Positions 53,940 to 64,000 of a stretch of DNA of 64,000 nucleotides are shown here, piece by piece. Under the pieces are notes generated by a model. The model was not told where the DNA came from. It did not search any database and worked only from the letters and a program-made list of their open reading frames with translations. This stretch comes from Punctularia strigosozonata HHB-11173 SS5 (taxonomy: Eukaryota > Basidiomycota > Agaricomycetes > Corticiales > Punctulariaceae). Location: NCBI RefSeq assembly GCF_000264995.1, contig NW_006767439.1, positions 776,961 through 840,960 on the forward strand, in the 5' to 3' direction. Numbering within the stretch: the stretch's first letter is position 1; each line of letters begins with the position of its first letter. A program made the position numbers and the translations under genes.

Positions 53940-55474
53940 TCAAACCTCGTAATACCTGGCCATGTCGACGAAGACGCGGGATCCCGTCGATGCGCGTACG
54001 GCCAGAATTTCGACATTGTATGGTCCGATATCCTCCTCCGCACCACGGATCACCATGAGGATATGGTGGGCTATCAAAGAATGCAGGATGCGGGAGTTGA
54101 TGCCTCGTTCCACGTCCTTCTTGTCCAGTGTATTGGGTTGGAGATACTAGTTGAACACAGCGAAACGTGGATCCGCTGGGTCAATGCTGGGCTCCATAAT
54201 GTGCTTCTGGGAGTTTCGTAACCATGAGAAGTAGGTCGCGTAGGTTGTTTCAACTCCATTGATAGTCATCGAAGCAACTGAGGCGAAGTCAACCGGCATG
54301 TACCTGACGCCGATCGACGGTGCATCTCGCCAATCCATAATCGCGAACAGCTAGTTAGATGGTAGGGGGTCGCTGGCCGCTTGAGGCATCCCCAAGTATT
54401 CATCGCAGTCGAGTCGCCAATGTTCGAAGGTTCGAGAACGCGGGTAAGAGGCATCCATTCTACAGTCGAACATCTCATAACGCATAGGTTACACCCTCAT
54501 TGCTATGCATTATCAAGTTTATGCACTTCCAGCAGCTGACCCTAACCCTATGCAAGCCCAAGAAGGTAGTCCCTGACCCCAAGTCCACGCTCAAGGCGCT
54601 GCTAACATCACGTGAGGGTCCCAGCGTGAGAACTTTACATAATCTTTAGGGGCTTACTTGTCTATATATGGGAGATATATAGCCATATTTGGTATGCCCA
54701 GCATATCTGATAATGCATAAAGGTACGATTTGGGCTATGCGTTATGCAATTATGCAATTTGCCCGCAATTCCCTGCAAACCATGGTGGTTACAGGCCAAA
54801 ACCGATGCATTATCACCCTATGCATTATGAGGTGTTCGACTGTATATGTATTCAGCGAGGCTTCATCAAGCAGGTTGCTGTCGAGAGCCATGCCTCAGCT
54901 CGATATTCGACGCCTGGATCAGTACAAATCGAAATGCGCCATCCCCGTTGACCGATCCCTGATGAGCGTATTTGGACATGCTCGGGGACGTTGTCGTTGA
55001 TAATGCTCTCGAACTATATTGGCAGGTCGATATAATCCGAAAGTGCGGATATGTCGGTCTTTAGAGCTTTGACTGGCCTCGCTTTCTCGGCTTGCAGCGC
55101 TTGGTATGCTTTCAGTTCGGAGAGTAATCCATCGAATTGGTAAACTCGCAGTAGATTGTTGAGAGCGACTTCCTCCGTCATCGTCGCAGGCAGAGCGCGA
55201 GGATTCAAGGACGGATCTCGTATCCCCTCATGTAGTCCAGCAGGATATTGAACGGTTCTGGTCTGCGGAACAGCGTAACGGTGCGTGAGTTCGCCTCGAC
55301 GAATTCTCCGAGAAAGCAACTCGTGAAAAAGGTTAGGGAGTCACGGAGAAGCTGATCATGACCAAGGCAGAAAGACCAGTCTCGCATCATGTCGGTGTAA
55401 ATTGCCGAGTCCGTGTCCATGCTCTCAAGAGCGGCGCCGAGACAGTGCTGGTAAACTCGCCAGATATTTGCCAC
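53940..55474 (-). pseudogene. Decayed BTB-like gene interrupted by a MITE
   Basis: Minus-strand sequence keeps coding character over 1.5 kb but is broken. The upstream part reads SCFLGEFVEANSRTVTLFRR, PEPFNILLDYMRGYEI, then, after a frameshift at about 55220, LNPRALPATMTEEVALNNLL, which looks like a T1-type BTB fold. In-frame TAG codons then follow at about 55012 (after DYIDLPI), 54350 (after DPLPSN) and 54162 (after RFAVFN). Coding-like sequence resumes after each in the same frame (FESIINDNVPEHVQIR, MDWRDAPSIGVRYMPVDFAS, KDVERGINSRILHSLI). The 380-bp MITE at 54463-54842 lies inside. Some stops could be hidden by unseen introns, but the spacing is too short for most. Family assignment is moderate only. 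Confidence 0.6.
54463..54842. mobile_element. Tc1-type MITE, 380 bp, TA target duplication
   Basis: The left end is CAGTCGAACATCTCATAACG then CATAGG; the right end is its inverted copy with two changes, giving about 26-bp inverted repeats. TA flanks both sides (54461-54462 and 54843-54844), the target duplication of Tc1/mariner elements, and the CAGT start matches many Tc1 ends. The inside is AT-rich, built partly from ATGCATTAT-like words, and codes for nothing. It interrupts the BTB-like pseudogene. The CCCTAACCCTA inside is too short and isolated to be telomeric. Confidence 0.85.
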
Positions 55475-55711
55475 TGAACCACAGCCACTGAACAGGGGGT
55501 TGTCTCGAGCGAGTATGCGATGACGTCACGGTCTGATGCTGCAAGACAGGCAGAAACTTAGGATGCAGCAAATCCAACGATCCGGCCAATGATGGGATTT
55601 ATGTGCCTTCGACGCCCAAAACTAGGAGGCAGTGTAGAGTCTAACACGGCGCGAAAAAATGGCAAATGAAAGCACCACCGACAAACAGACGATTGGAGAA
55701 CAGACCTACAA

Positions 55712-56394
55712 CTAACGACGCCCTTCTACCATGATAATATGATATCCGAACGAAGTCTTCGTCAAAGGTGACAATATTGGTTTGTCCACCGTCGACGGCT
55801 GCAGAGCAAAGGCTGCATCTTGGAACGGACCCTAGAGAAGGATATGTAGTTGATAGTGATGGAGATGGCATATGGATATCCTTACCACCATTGACCCGCG
55901 TGTCATCCATCCAAGACTGCCACCGGCTGCCATGCGAACGTTAATGATACCTCAAAGTCGCCGACATTACGGGATCGCGTACCTTTCGCTTTATCCTCAG
56001 AATATTCCTGCGCTACCTTGTCAAAGCGTTCCCCGTTCTGAAGCAAACACAAAATTCGGTAAGGTTCTGTATTTTATCTGAGCGTGAGCATGATCAAGTT
56101 ACCTGGATCTTCTCCAATGCCTCCGTAGCCTTGGAATGCTTCTCGCATAAGATGTGTCGTACGTTCACAGCAGTCGCGGGCTTCAGTTTTCCTTTGTCTG
56201 TCGCCTAAGTAGGACATATACGGAAGGGCAGACGTGTCTAGCATGAGCCATCATGCTGATGCCTCTGGTAAAACGAGAACCTTGGACGAGTCGTCCGTGG
56301 CAGCGCTCTTCTTGGTAGTGCTTTTCGCTCCGCTGGCTTTCTTATCCCCAGTTTTCTTGTCAGTGTTGCCAGCGTTACTGCCTTTCTTCGCCAT
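55712..56394 (-). CDS. Par14-type parvulin peptidyl-prolyl isomerase
   Basis: Multi-exon gene from the ATG at 56394 to the stop at 55712, about 135 aa. The basic N-terminus ([20 protein letters not shown]) is the usual Par14/EPVH nucleic-acid-binding tail. The parvulin domain follows: [60 protein letters not shown], then [16 protein letters not shown]. The catalytic His/Cys/Asp-like set and the final HxIMVEGRR are all present. There is no WW domain, so this is the Par14 not the Pin1/Ess1 branch. It isomerises Xaa-Pro bonds and in other species associates with pre-ribosomes and chromatin. It lies head-to-tail with PIG-S, 160 bp apart. Confidence 0.92.
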
Positions 56395-56554
56395 CGCTAG
56401 AGTCAAGACAATAAGGAGGTCCTGATTTCCGAGCCTTCTGACTCTTGAACGCAGGAACCAAGCGACTCGACACAGCCACGATCGGACGCACTGGGTGCCA
56501 AACAAAACACACGCATAATAAGAATGAAGGCGACATATGACTGCGAGGATATCA

Positions 56555-58367
56555 TTAAAGTTGTGTTCCTTCAGCAGGAGCCTCAGCGACATTCTGGCGC
56601 GCCCTTCGTTCCCTCCTTTCTTTCTTCCACCTCCTGAACTCCCGACCAGCTGCTGCTATGAGAGGCACAGAAATGGGAACAAAAAGTGGCATGTACACAG
56701 CATACTTATGTTCCGCAGGAAAGTATAGCAGCGCCAACATGCCTGGGTTGAAAAAGGCGCGGGAGGATAGTGTGAGGGCTTCCGCTGAGTGCGCCAAGGC
56801 GGACGAGGGCGAGTCTCGTAAGGCGTACACCTGCGCCGACGTGAAATGAGCTGGACGGTTGTGATTGACAGGTGTACATTACGTACCTTCTCCAGCGCAT
56901 TGAGCGCGCCTTGTACGTCGCCGCGCACGTCCGGTCCAATAGGCATGTTGTCGATCTGATGCACAAGTTTGGCAATGCTTTGCAGCGTTTCCTCGCTGTT
57001 CTTTACGTTCTCGAGGGCCCTGCGCCGAAGGAGAGTATCCAGTTGCCAGTCCGTTATAGTAGTCGCTGCGTCTGTTGTTTCAAGCCAGGGAGGTAGAGGA
57101 GGGACGCCAAGCAGCGACAACAGTTGATACCGGAAGGTGGAGAACGGTGCGTCTAGAGTGGGTGGAGGCAAATCGAAGTGCCCTTCGGTTGTTGGAGGAT
57201 TAAAGATTACGATGCCACCCCATTGTGGCAGGATGAATGCCGAAGACTTCGACGGAGATCCTGGTGCTATTGTAAGAATCTATGCGTCGGTAATGATATT
57301 GCATAGCGGCGCACCATTGCTGTCGAGTATATGTAATGGTCTTCGGGTCGCCGAAGGTATGAAGAGGATAAAGTGAAGCACGGGATCATTAGAGACGCTA
57401 GAAGCTTCACTATTATCAGTCGAGGAAGCGGTGTGGAAAAGGTGACATTGGCTAACATAGGGTCCATTCGGCAGAATTGACAAAGACAGCTAAATCTTCA
57501 GGATTGATGCCGTAACCTTCAACTAGCGGCTGCGGCGTAATCGCTAACGGCGCGTGAAAGCGGATCTGACTCTCGATAGTAAAGTTGTGCAAAGGTCTGA
57601 GTCGCTCAAGGATTGGTTCGAGGTGTTCTAGGAATAGGGCTTGCTTAAGCAGTCCGAACGCAGGATGATATATCGGACCCACGTGTGATTGAGGTGCGAA
57701 CATCCCAAGTTAGTGCGGCCTTCCCCTCGGCAGCATCTTCGTTGAGCAAGGAGAAGGCAAGCCTGTATCGAGGCGCGTACTGAGCAACACGGTGTCCATG
57801 CGAAGCAACTTCTTCGGGGTATAGAGCAAACAGTTCCGACAGTCTTTCCAATGCGGTCGTATCTGGCAGCGACACGTCTCTGCCTTGTAGTATGGGGGCC
57901 GGTATATGAGGGTCTACTGAGATGTGATACGTGTTTGGACTGTTGTTATGGGGTCATTGGTTGCAAGATGAAGCTCGAAGACGCACGCACCTATTCAGCG
58001 CGTTGGCATCAACTTGAAGCTCAAGAGGTTCCTGCCTCTGCTGCAACCGCGCACGGAGCCTCTGGACAGCCTGGTCCTCCGCCTTGATACCGCTTGCTGC
58101 TGGATCTAGCGCGAGGTGAATAGGAAACCGAAGCTAACGCTGTATTCAATGGGTGACAGTACGCCACTACCGGGCAACCGAAGGTACCTTCTGTTCTGAT
58201 ATATCCCATATCTCATCCTCCGGAAGGGATAACCTCTCTATGCTAGTTGCCCACCACCATAAAGGTACGGCGAGGAGGATTATGGCCCAGTACGATGCCA
58301 GGATACGCGGGCGAGTGACTGTTGTTATCAATTCGTTGTCGACTGGTCGCACACGCGCCATGTTCAT
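56555..58367 (-). CDS. GPI17: GPI transamidase subunit PIG-S/Gpi17
   Basis: A multi-exon gene with several short introns whose boundaries I only partly resolved; the stop is at 56555. The N-terminus (MNMARVRPVDN then TRPRILASYWAIILLAVPLW and WWATSIERLSLP) has the first PIG-S membrane helix. The luminal part includes YHPAFGLLKQALFLEHLEPI and FTIESQIRFHAPLAITPQP. The C-terminal part includes LLSLLGVPPLPPWLETTDAA and FFNPGMLALLYFPAEHKYAV then YMPLFVPISVPLI, the second membrane helix. This combination is diagnostic of PIG-S, which with Gpi8, Gaa1, PIG-T and PIG-U attaches GPI anchors to proteins in the ER. The start could be 58367 or 58361. The junction after ISEQ near 58190 is unsettled. Confidence 0.88.
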
Positions 58368-58680
58368 GGCATCGAGTCTGCCCGGAATCTCGAGAGGAGT
58401 TACAAACAGTTGGTGCCAGGTGAAGCTGACGCGACCGTGGCCAGCGAAATTGAGGAGGATTCGTTGTGGATAATTGCCTTTTGCGGGTGTCGGAGTTCCA
58501 TTTCCCCTTGCCTCCACCACCGGGTCTTTCATCTATCTTCCTTCCTCTGCTACACTCAGGACGCAAGTGTCGGCAGTGTGTTCTCCTTAAGTTTTGCATG
58601 GGCTGATCTTTGCAACTGCTTTCTTTGTGATATACAACGAAATCTAGGGCTCTTGGCTTGTTCGGACTCCGTTCTTCACC
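58368..58680. promoter_or_regulatory. Shared divergent promoter, PIG-S / Snt1-like gene
   Basis: 313 bp between divergent start codons without a gene or an obvious TATA box. An open frame continues upstream of the PIG-S start (MKDPVVEARGNG and onward), so the PIG-S start may lie further out than chosen. Confidence 0.5.
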
Positions 58681-61600
58681 ATGGCCTATAACCATGATGA
58701 CCCTCGACTCATGCACGCCCAACACATGAACTATGAGGTCAGTGCAATCGCTGTGCATACTGAAGGAACTCTCATGCATTATGTTTCCCACTCTTAGAGA
58801 GCTCAGGGGCTTCCGGAACGCTCCCGGGATCCAACACCAAGCACCTCCCGAAGTTATACTCCTTACGCCGATCCATATTCACCCGGGATGCCTCCATACC
58901 GTCGCGACGAGTATGCAGTCCCTTACCGGCCAAACCATTACCCACCGTCTCGGCAGCCTTCCTGGTCGCATGAATCGGATGATGAGCGCTATTACCCACC
59001 GAGAGGTCGAGAGATCAACGAAACAACTGCATGGCGGTCCGAATCAGTGGACTGGCCTCGGCCTCCTCCTCCCCCGGGTGACTGGACCTACCGAGACACA
59101 CGCATGCGTGAATCCCCTACTAACAGAGCGTTTGAACCGTCCGCATCCTGGAGGCATACGCATCGCGAAGATTCCAGCCGTGCGGAAGAGTGGGTTGCAT
59201 TTCGGGCCTTCCCTTTCATCCTGTCTGATGTCATGCCATTCAGCCCATATGAGCGCTCAAGGCCTACTGAGGCGCGGAGGCCATATCCTGACCATTATGA
59301 AGCGGATTATTACCCTAACCACGAGTACCGTGGCGATTACCACCGCGAAGCCCAAGCGGCGGATGGTCGCGGCCCATACGGCGCGTGGCAGCGCGCCGAA
59401 GATTCGTGGGAAAATTACCGTGGCGCTTACACGCCCGAACGTGAATCCTACGAGTCTACGCCCTGGCTGTACCAGCGACCGCCCCCCGCTCGCGAGCGCA
59501 CTCTCAGCAATGCATCCCATCGTGCGCCTCCGATATCTCCTCCCGCTCCACCGCGAAATATCATATATTCTCGTGACGCCACCGACCCGGCAGAGGGATC
59601 ATCTCGTACTCCTGGATCTGGACGGCCCCTATTCGAACATCCGCGCAAGAGGCTCAACTCGCGATCTTCTTCAATGTCCTCCGATATATCTAGATCCAAC
59701 GCTAAGGAACCTCAGGGCTCCGCACGAGCACCTAGGGCTCCTCTGGCGGCACAGGCTGACCTGTTTGCGTACGTTCGTCAACAAGCAGGAACCTCGATTC
59801 GCGAGCGTGGACATAATATGTTTCCGAAACCTGCTGCAGTGAACACGCAGCTTCCTCGTCCGGACGGTTTGACGTCGAGCCCACGTTCATCCAATGAGAC
59901 GACCGGGCCGGCAGGTACTGGTAATGGACTGCCACTGTCCTCTCATGCTCCTTCACTTCCCCAAGGGAGCCCGCCGTCTGACTCAGCGAACCAGAAAGGA
60001 GTTTGGAACCGAAGCGATGCGCGTAGAAGTCAGTGAGCCATTCTAATGTCCTCCTACCACCGTCTGAACCGCCTTCAGGTGTCAATGGGACCAACACGTG
60101 GGGTCAGCGGCCGGACCCTCAGTCTTCCTCCCAAATAGCCGCTAGGGAAGCTGCCATGCGAACGACTCCAGATCTTTCCTCGGAGCCTTCTGAAGATCTC
60201 GAGGAGCGACCGTTGACTTTCGCCAGCGCTGCACCTGTTTCAGAGTCGGTTTCTTCTGCTGCTCCTGGTCACGTGGTACACCGTGACGGTGGCCCTGAAG
60301 TTGTGTCTCCTCACCCCGCCTCTGCTCCTGGATCTTCTATGTCTGCCCTTGATCCTGATCCTTCTCTTACCCTTTCCGCTACCGCAGACCATGTGCCTAT
60401 GCCTGCTAAAGTCTCTGATGCTCCTGATAGCGGTCGGACTGGTACCGGCGGCAAACAGGCACCTGCTGCAGCGGTCAAAGCCACAGAAACTAGGGGTGCA
60501 GAGAAAAACAGAATGGAGGTGGTGACCGATCCTCACCCGCGATCGGCATCGCCTACTCAGAATCGCAAGTCACACCCGTCCGCGATGCCCGCAGACGCAA
60601 AGGTCTCCAAGGAGCCAAAGCCCTTATTAGCGCGTTCACCTTTGCAGGAACTTCCCCAGGACAGTGGCGCGGGCGAAGCCTCGCCGCCTACGAACATTGA
60701 TCCGCGTACAATGGCGGAGGCGCTTCGATACGTCGTTTGGAAACGCCTGCACGTCGACTTCCCGCCGAAACACATTGCTGATGCCCAGGTTCGCAATCCG
60801 GTGATAATGGCCAACCGGGAAAAGGTTAAAGATGCGGATGTAGACGCGCTGAAGCGACGAGAGACGACCGACGTCGTAGCAGAGGTTATGGCTCGATCCG
60901 AAGCTAGGCAGCAAGCGACCTACCCGCGGGCGGCATCTTCGCTGGCCCAGTACTTTGCTCAGAAGGAGGAAATGCTCGACGCTAAGATCAAGCGCCTTCG
61001 AGAGGAGTATCTGGCTCTTCATGTAAAATGGGTACAGCAATGTTCGAAGCTGGAGACTGCGCCGAAGATTGTTGCACCCCCACCCGAAGAGTTACCAGCA
61101 GCTCCGACCGGTAGGACGACCCGACGCTCAGCTGCGACTCTCGGAGATGCCGTTCGTTCAGATTTGGAGTTGGAGCAGATCATCTCCACCTTGGGCAACG
61201 AGGACATGCTTGATCCGAGCATATTGTGCCTTCGCAACGTCGCGAAAATTCCCGACATGATATCAGCGACTCATGGACAAGTTGAGGCTTCATTCGACGA
61301 TACTAACAATCTTGTGGATAATCCCGGCGACTTTTACGCTCCTCGAAGCGGCTTCGAGGACTGGACGGACGAGGAGAAGGAGATCTTCAACGAGAAGTAT
61401 GCGGCTCATCCGAAGCAATTCGGTATCATTGCCGATTTCTTGCCTCACAAGACGCCTTCGCAATGCGTCGCTTACTATTATCTGCACAAGAAGAAGCTCA
61501 TCGATTTCCGCAAAGTCATCACCCACTATGCGCCGACGAAGCGGAAGAGGGGCGGGAAGGGTACGGGCAAGCAGAAGGGCAACGCCCTGCTCACCGACAT

Positions 61601-63191
61601 ACGCAGACACGACGCCGAAGTTTCCGTTCGGAAGACACGCGGTCGCAAAACGGAGGCGCCTGCTACGTCTCGTCGGAAAAGTGGTCCCCTGGAAGACACG
61701 CCCGTATCCACCCCGACCCCGGAGCCCGAGGGGAAGACTCGACGTAGACGTACGGCACCAACTTCCCGTGCCGTGGCAGTGGGGCAAGACCAAGAGGACG
61801 GAGACGAAGAGGTTCTCGCGCTCTTCGTATATTTCTCCTTCTCCGCTCAATACTGTTCCAGGAGCCTGAGGCACGACCGGCCAAGAGGGGCAGAAAGCCA
61901 GGGCGCAAACCAAAAGCCGTTCCTACGTCTGCAGAACCCACGCCTCCTCCTGCGGAGAAGTCTAAATCACGTAAGAAAAAGGAGAGGCAAAGGGATGAAG
62001 AGCCAGCTTGGTACCAGGAATCGAGAGAGGACCGTACGTGCACCGTAAAATTGACATATATTACGCTGCTGAGGTGCTCTGCTAGTGGAGTTCATCCAGC
62101 TCCTCCAGGCTTATGGTAAGGATTTCGAGCTCATGTCGGAGCATGCGCGAGAACCCGCAAACAAAGTACGAGTAAACCAGAGTACAAATTTGTCCCTTTC
62201 TGACCGGTGCACCAAGACTGTAGCTCAGCTTAAAGCGAAGTTTGAGGCTGGACCAGAAAGTTACGAGAAATACGTGAGGACCGGAGAGAGAAGGCGAGCA
62301 AGAGCAGAAGTAGCAGAGAAGGAACGTCGATTGCGGTTGGAACAGTTGCAGAAAGACATCGCGGAGCATCAAGAACGGGTGGAGGAAGGACGATTGGAGA
62401 ATGAACGATCGGGGATCCGCTCACCTACCCAGGGCAACGATTCTCAGCATTCCCAGATACCCAAGGACATTCCTCAACACTCTGCTGTTGGTGTTATGGT
62501 TTCGTCCGCCGGGGAGCCCGAGTTTGACTCCCGTCTACGGTTGATAAGTCAGTCGACCTTCCCATCCGGTGCCCGGCAGTATGGACAAGTGCTCCAGTCT
62601 GGCAGTGAGGGCTCCGGGGCAAGCCAGGAGGCGCCCCCCTCGTGGTTCAATGCTGCTGCCGTGCACGACCTGCAACCAATGGGTCGTGGTGCTTCCGAGG
62701 CAGAAGGCAAGAATGATGCGTTCACAGGCACCCTGGATGTAGGCCTGAGATCTTATAGGCATTTCCAGCCTCAAGGTGGGGACGCCAATAAACGCAATCA
62801 GTTCCTAGACAGTAATACAGCGATACCTCATGCTCAAGGCCCTTCGATGCAAGTTCTGCCTCCCCCCTTCATGCAGGGCCCATCCTCTGGCACCTATCCG
62901 TATCCGGGTGTTCCACCATCGCCATTCCCCTACGGCGGTCCCGCAACGCATATGCCCCAATCGAGTATGACCATGTTCGGACCAAGCGGGCCGGGGGCTA
63001 TGATGTCCCCCTTCACAACTTTTGCAGCGCGCCCTACCATGAACCCCAGCATGTTCCGCACATTCCCATGGTATTCACCTCTTCCGCCGCATCCAAGCGA
63101 CCTTGCCCGGCAAAACACTACCATCCCGCCGAACACAGGACAACCGAAAGAAATCTCCCGACAGAGCGCGGCAGACGAGCTTTCGAAGTGA
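58681..63191 (+). CDS. SNT1: SANT-domain corepressor of the Snt1/SMRT (NCoR) family
   Basis: A large multi-exon gene from MAYNHDDPRLMHAQHMNYE at 58681 to ADELSK at 63191, roughly 1400 aa. The N-terminal about 450 residues are Arg/Pro/Tyr-rich and disordered. A helical block EALRYVVWKRLHVDFPPKHI with a coiled coil (QKEEMLDAKIKRLREEYLAL) precedes the canonical SANT domain DWTDEEKEIFNEKYAAHPKQ, FGIIADFLPHKTPSQCVAYY. A basic linker (TKRKRGGKGTGKQKG) and a second SANT-like block (VEFIQLLQAYGKDFELMSEH) follow, then a charged coiled coil and a Pro-rich tail. This order matches Snt1/NCoR, the scaffold of the Set3/HDAC corepressor in the nucleus. A 54-bp in-frame intron at about 59191-59244 is likely. 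Confidence 0.9.
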
Positions 63192-63296
63192 CCGTCATGA
63201 TTCCGTCCGCGCTTGGTTGATTTCACTTATCTCCGTACCAGGCTCGCGTGCATAGTAATCCTCATTCACGTTAACACGTAGATAGATATTCTGAAT

Positions 63297-64000
63297 CTAG
63301 CCGCCACTGCCGAAGACGCGGTCAATTCTGGACCTCCGATCCCAGATGATGACATTGTCCGATTTGCGCCTGAACCGAACCACGCGATGGAAAGGTATCT
63401 GTAGGAAAGCGCTTTAGTAGTTATGGGGAAGGTTATTGTAAGCGTCGGCGTACGAAGGCCTCATCTTCAATATCCCGCTTCCAGCCTATCAGAGCTACCT
63501 CCTGATAACCGAGAAAACGGTCTTCATATCCCACCACGTAATCTCCAGCATTGACCATAGGGTCCCACATCAGGCGGTTATAGACGTCTGCGCTCGTGCG
63601 CAACTTGGCCTTGTTGCCTTCTGATGGATGTGTGCGTAGATCTCCCGTCCCGGAACCTACTTGATCCTTCGCGTGAACCTTGGTCTTCGAAGGCTTTGTT
63701 CCCCGAAGGAAGAAATCGTCTTCATGAGGTCCCGGGGCTATGGGCTCGCGTACGTTCCCCAATGGAGAGGCGACGTCTGCGTTTGTAACCGTATCACTAT
63801 CATCGTCCTCCTCTGTGTCGGCGAGTGATAGTTCGCTGACAAGCACAAGGTCCTCCGAATGTCTTGCCCGCTCTACCACGCTGACAGAAACGAATGCCTC
63901 CTCTGGATTGTAATAGCTGCTTTGTGTGACCATGTCCTCGAACTCCTGCAGACGGACTATGGATAGGAAAGAGGACGAAGTCGCTGTCCCCACGTAATAG
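63297..64000 (-). CDS. MJ1316-domain protein, C-terminal part (runs off right edge)
   Basis: The visible gene ends at 63297 after IDRVFGSGG. The last exon reads IPFHRVVRFRRKSDNVIIWD then RRSRIDRVFG. It is joined by a GT-AG intron to an exon ending SADVYNRLMWDPMVNAGDYV, VGYEDRFLGYQEVALIGWKR, DIEDEAF. Together these form a complete MJ1316 (DUF504) RNA-cyclic-group end-recognition domain. Upstream is an acidic disordered region. An AG acceptor at about 63955 suggests the exon begins there and the gene continues beyond the window. In other eukaryotes this domain is fused to RNA-processing or nucleotidyl-transfer domains, so an RNA-end role is inferred; the N-terminal partner domain cannot be seen. 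Confidence 0.82.

Noticed and set aside
54538-54552. CCCTAACCCTA, telomere-like
   Set aside because: Only two imperfect units, internal to the MITE; not a telomere or an interstitial array.
1-64000. CRISPR arrays, operons, Shine-Dalgarno sites, riboswitches
   Set aside because: The window is eukaryotic with spliced genes; no regularly spaced direct repeats of CRISPR type were seen.

Overview
The window reads as nuclear DNA of a filamentous basidiomycete, most likely a mushroom-forming Agaricomycete. Genes are broken by many introns of about 40-75 bp with GT-AG ends and CTRAY-like branch points, lie on both strands at about one per 2 kb, and include families typical of that group: tandem-BTB and MYND proteins, GT32 glycosyltransferases and long disordered proteins. 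No prokaryotic signatures, rRNA, tRNA or CRISPR were seen. I rebuilt most exon structures by hand from splice signals and frame closure. Where codon arithmetic closes across every exon I say so.

Layout. 0-11 kb is accessory: an edge-truncated MYND gene, a PAP2-fold membrane protein, a disordered protein, a tandem-BTB protein, an inverted pair of LTR-like arms, an intact MYND paralogue and a decayed MYND paralogue. 11-19 kb holds a 15-exon MFS transporter, the DDX6/Dhh1 RNA helicase and a GT32 glycosyltransferase. 19-26.6 kb is gene-poor. It holds three small two-exon genes on the minus strand (19.9, 23.7 and 25.3 kb) that form an unrecognised tandem family, plus a 250-bp TA-flanked MITE.

26.6-47.6 kb is a dense housekeeping block: a single-pass membrane protein, Rrg9, coactosin, a GNAT acetyltransferase, NAC-beta, the CUE protein Cue3/ASCC2, RPA3, an AGC kinase, a Ydf1-like SDR, the GID ligase subunit Fyv10/Gid9, an AdipoR/Izh receptor and a P450. 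50-64 kb holds a paxillin-like three-LIM protein, a BTB-like pseudogene cut by a 380-bp Tc1-type MITE, a Par14-type parvulin, PIG-S, the Snt1/SMRT-type SANT corepressor, and an MJ1316-domain gene running off the right edge.

The core genes are not one pathway. They cover translation and co-translational quality control (NAC-beta, Cue3, Dhh1), protein turnover (Gid9), chromatin and replication (Snt1, RPA3), actin and cell shape (coactosin, Pxl1-like, AGC kinase), GPI anchoring (PIG-S) and mitochondria (Rrg9). Several are arranged as divergent pairs sharing only about 190-420 bp. The best candidate for something undescribed is the three-gene family at 19.9-25.7 kb: 110-145 aa proteins with no recognised domain, a TATA box each, one phase-2 intron at an equivalent place, a Pro-rich first exon carrying MP(E/T)P, and a second exon opening with an aromatic-basic core and ending in a Pro/Lys/Arg tail.
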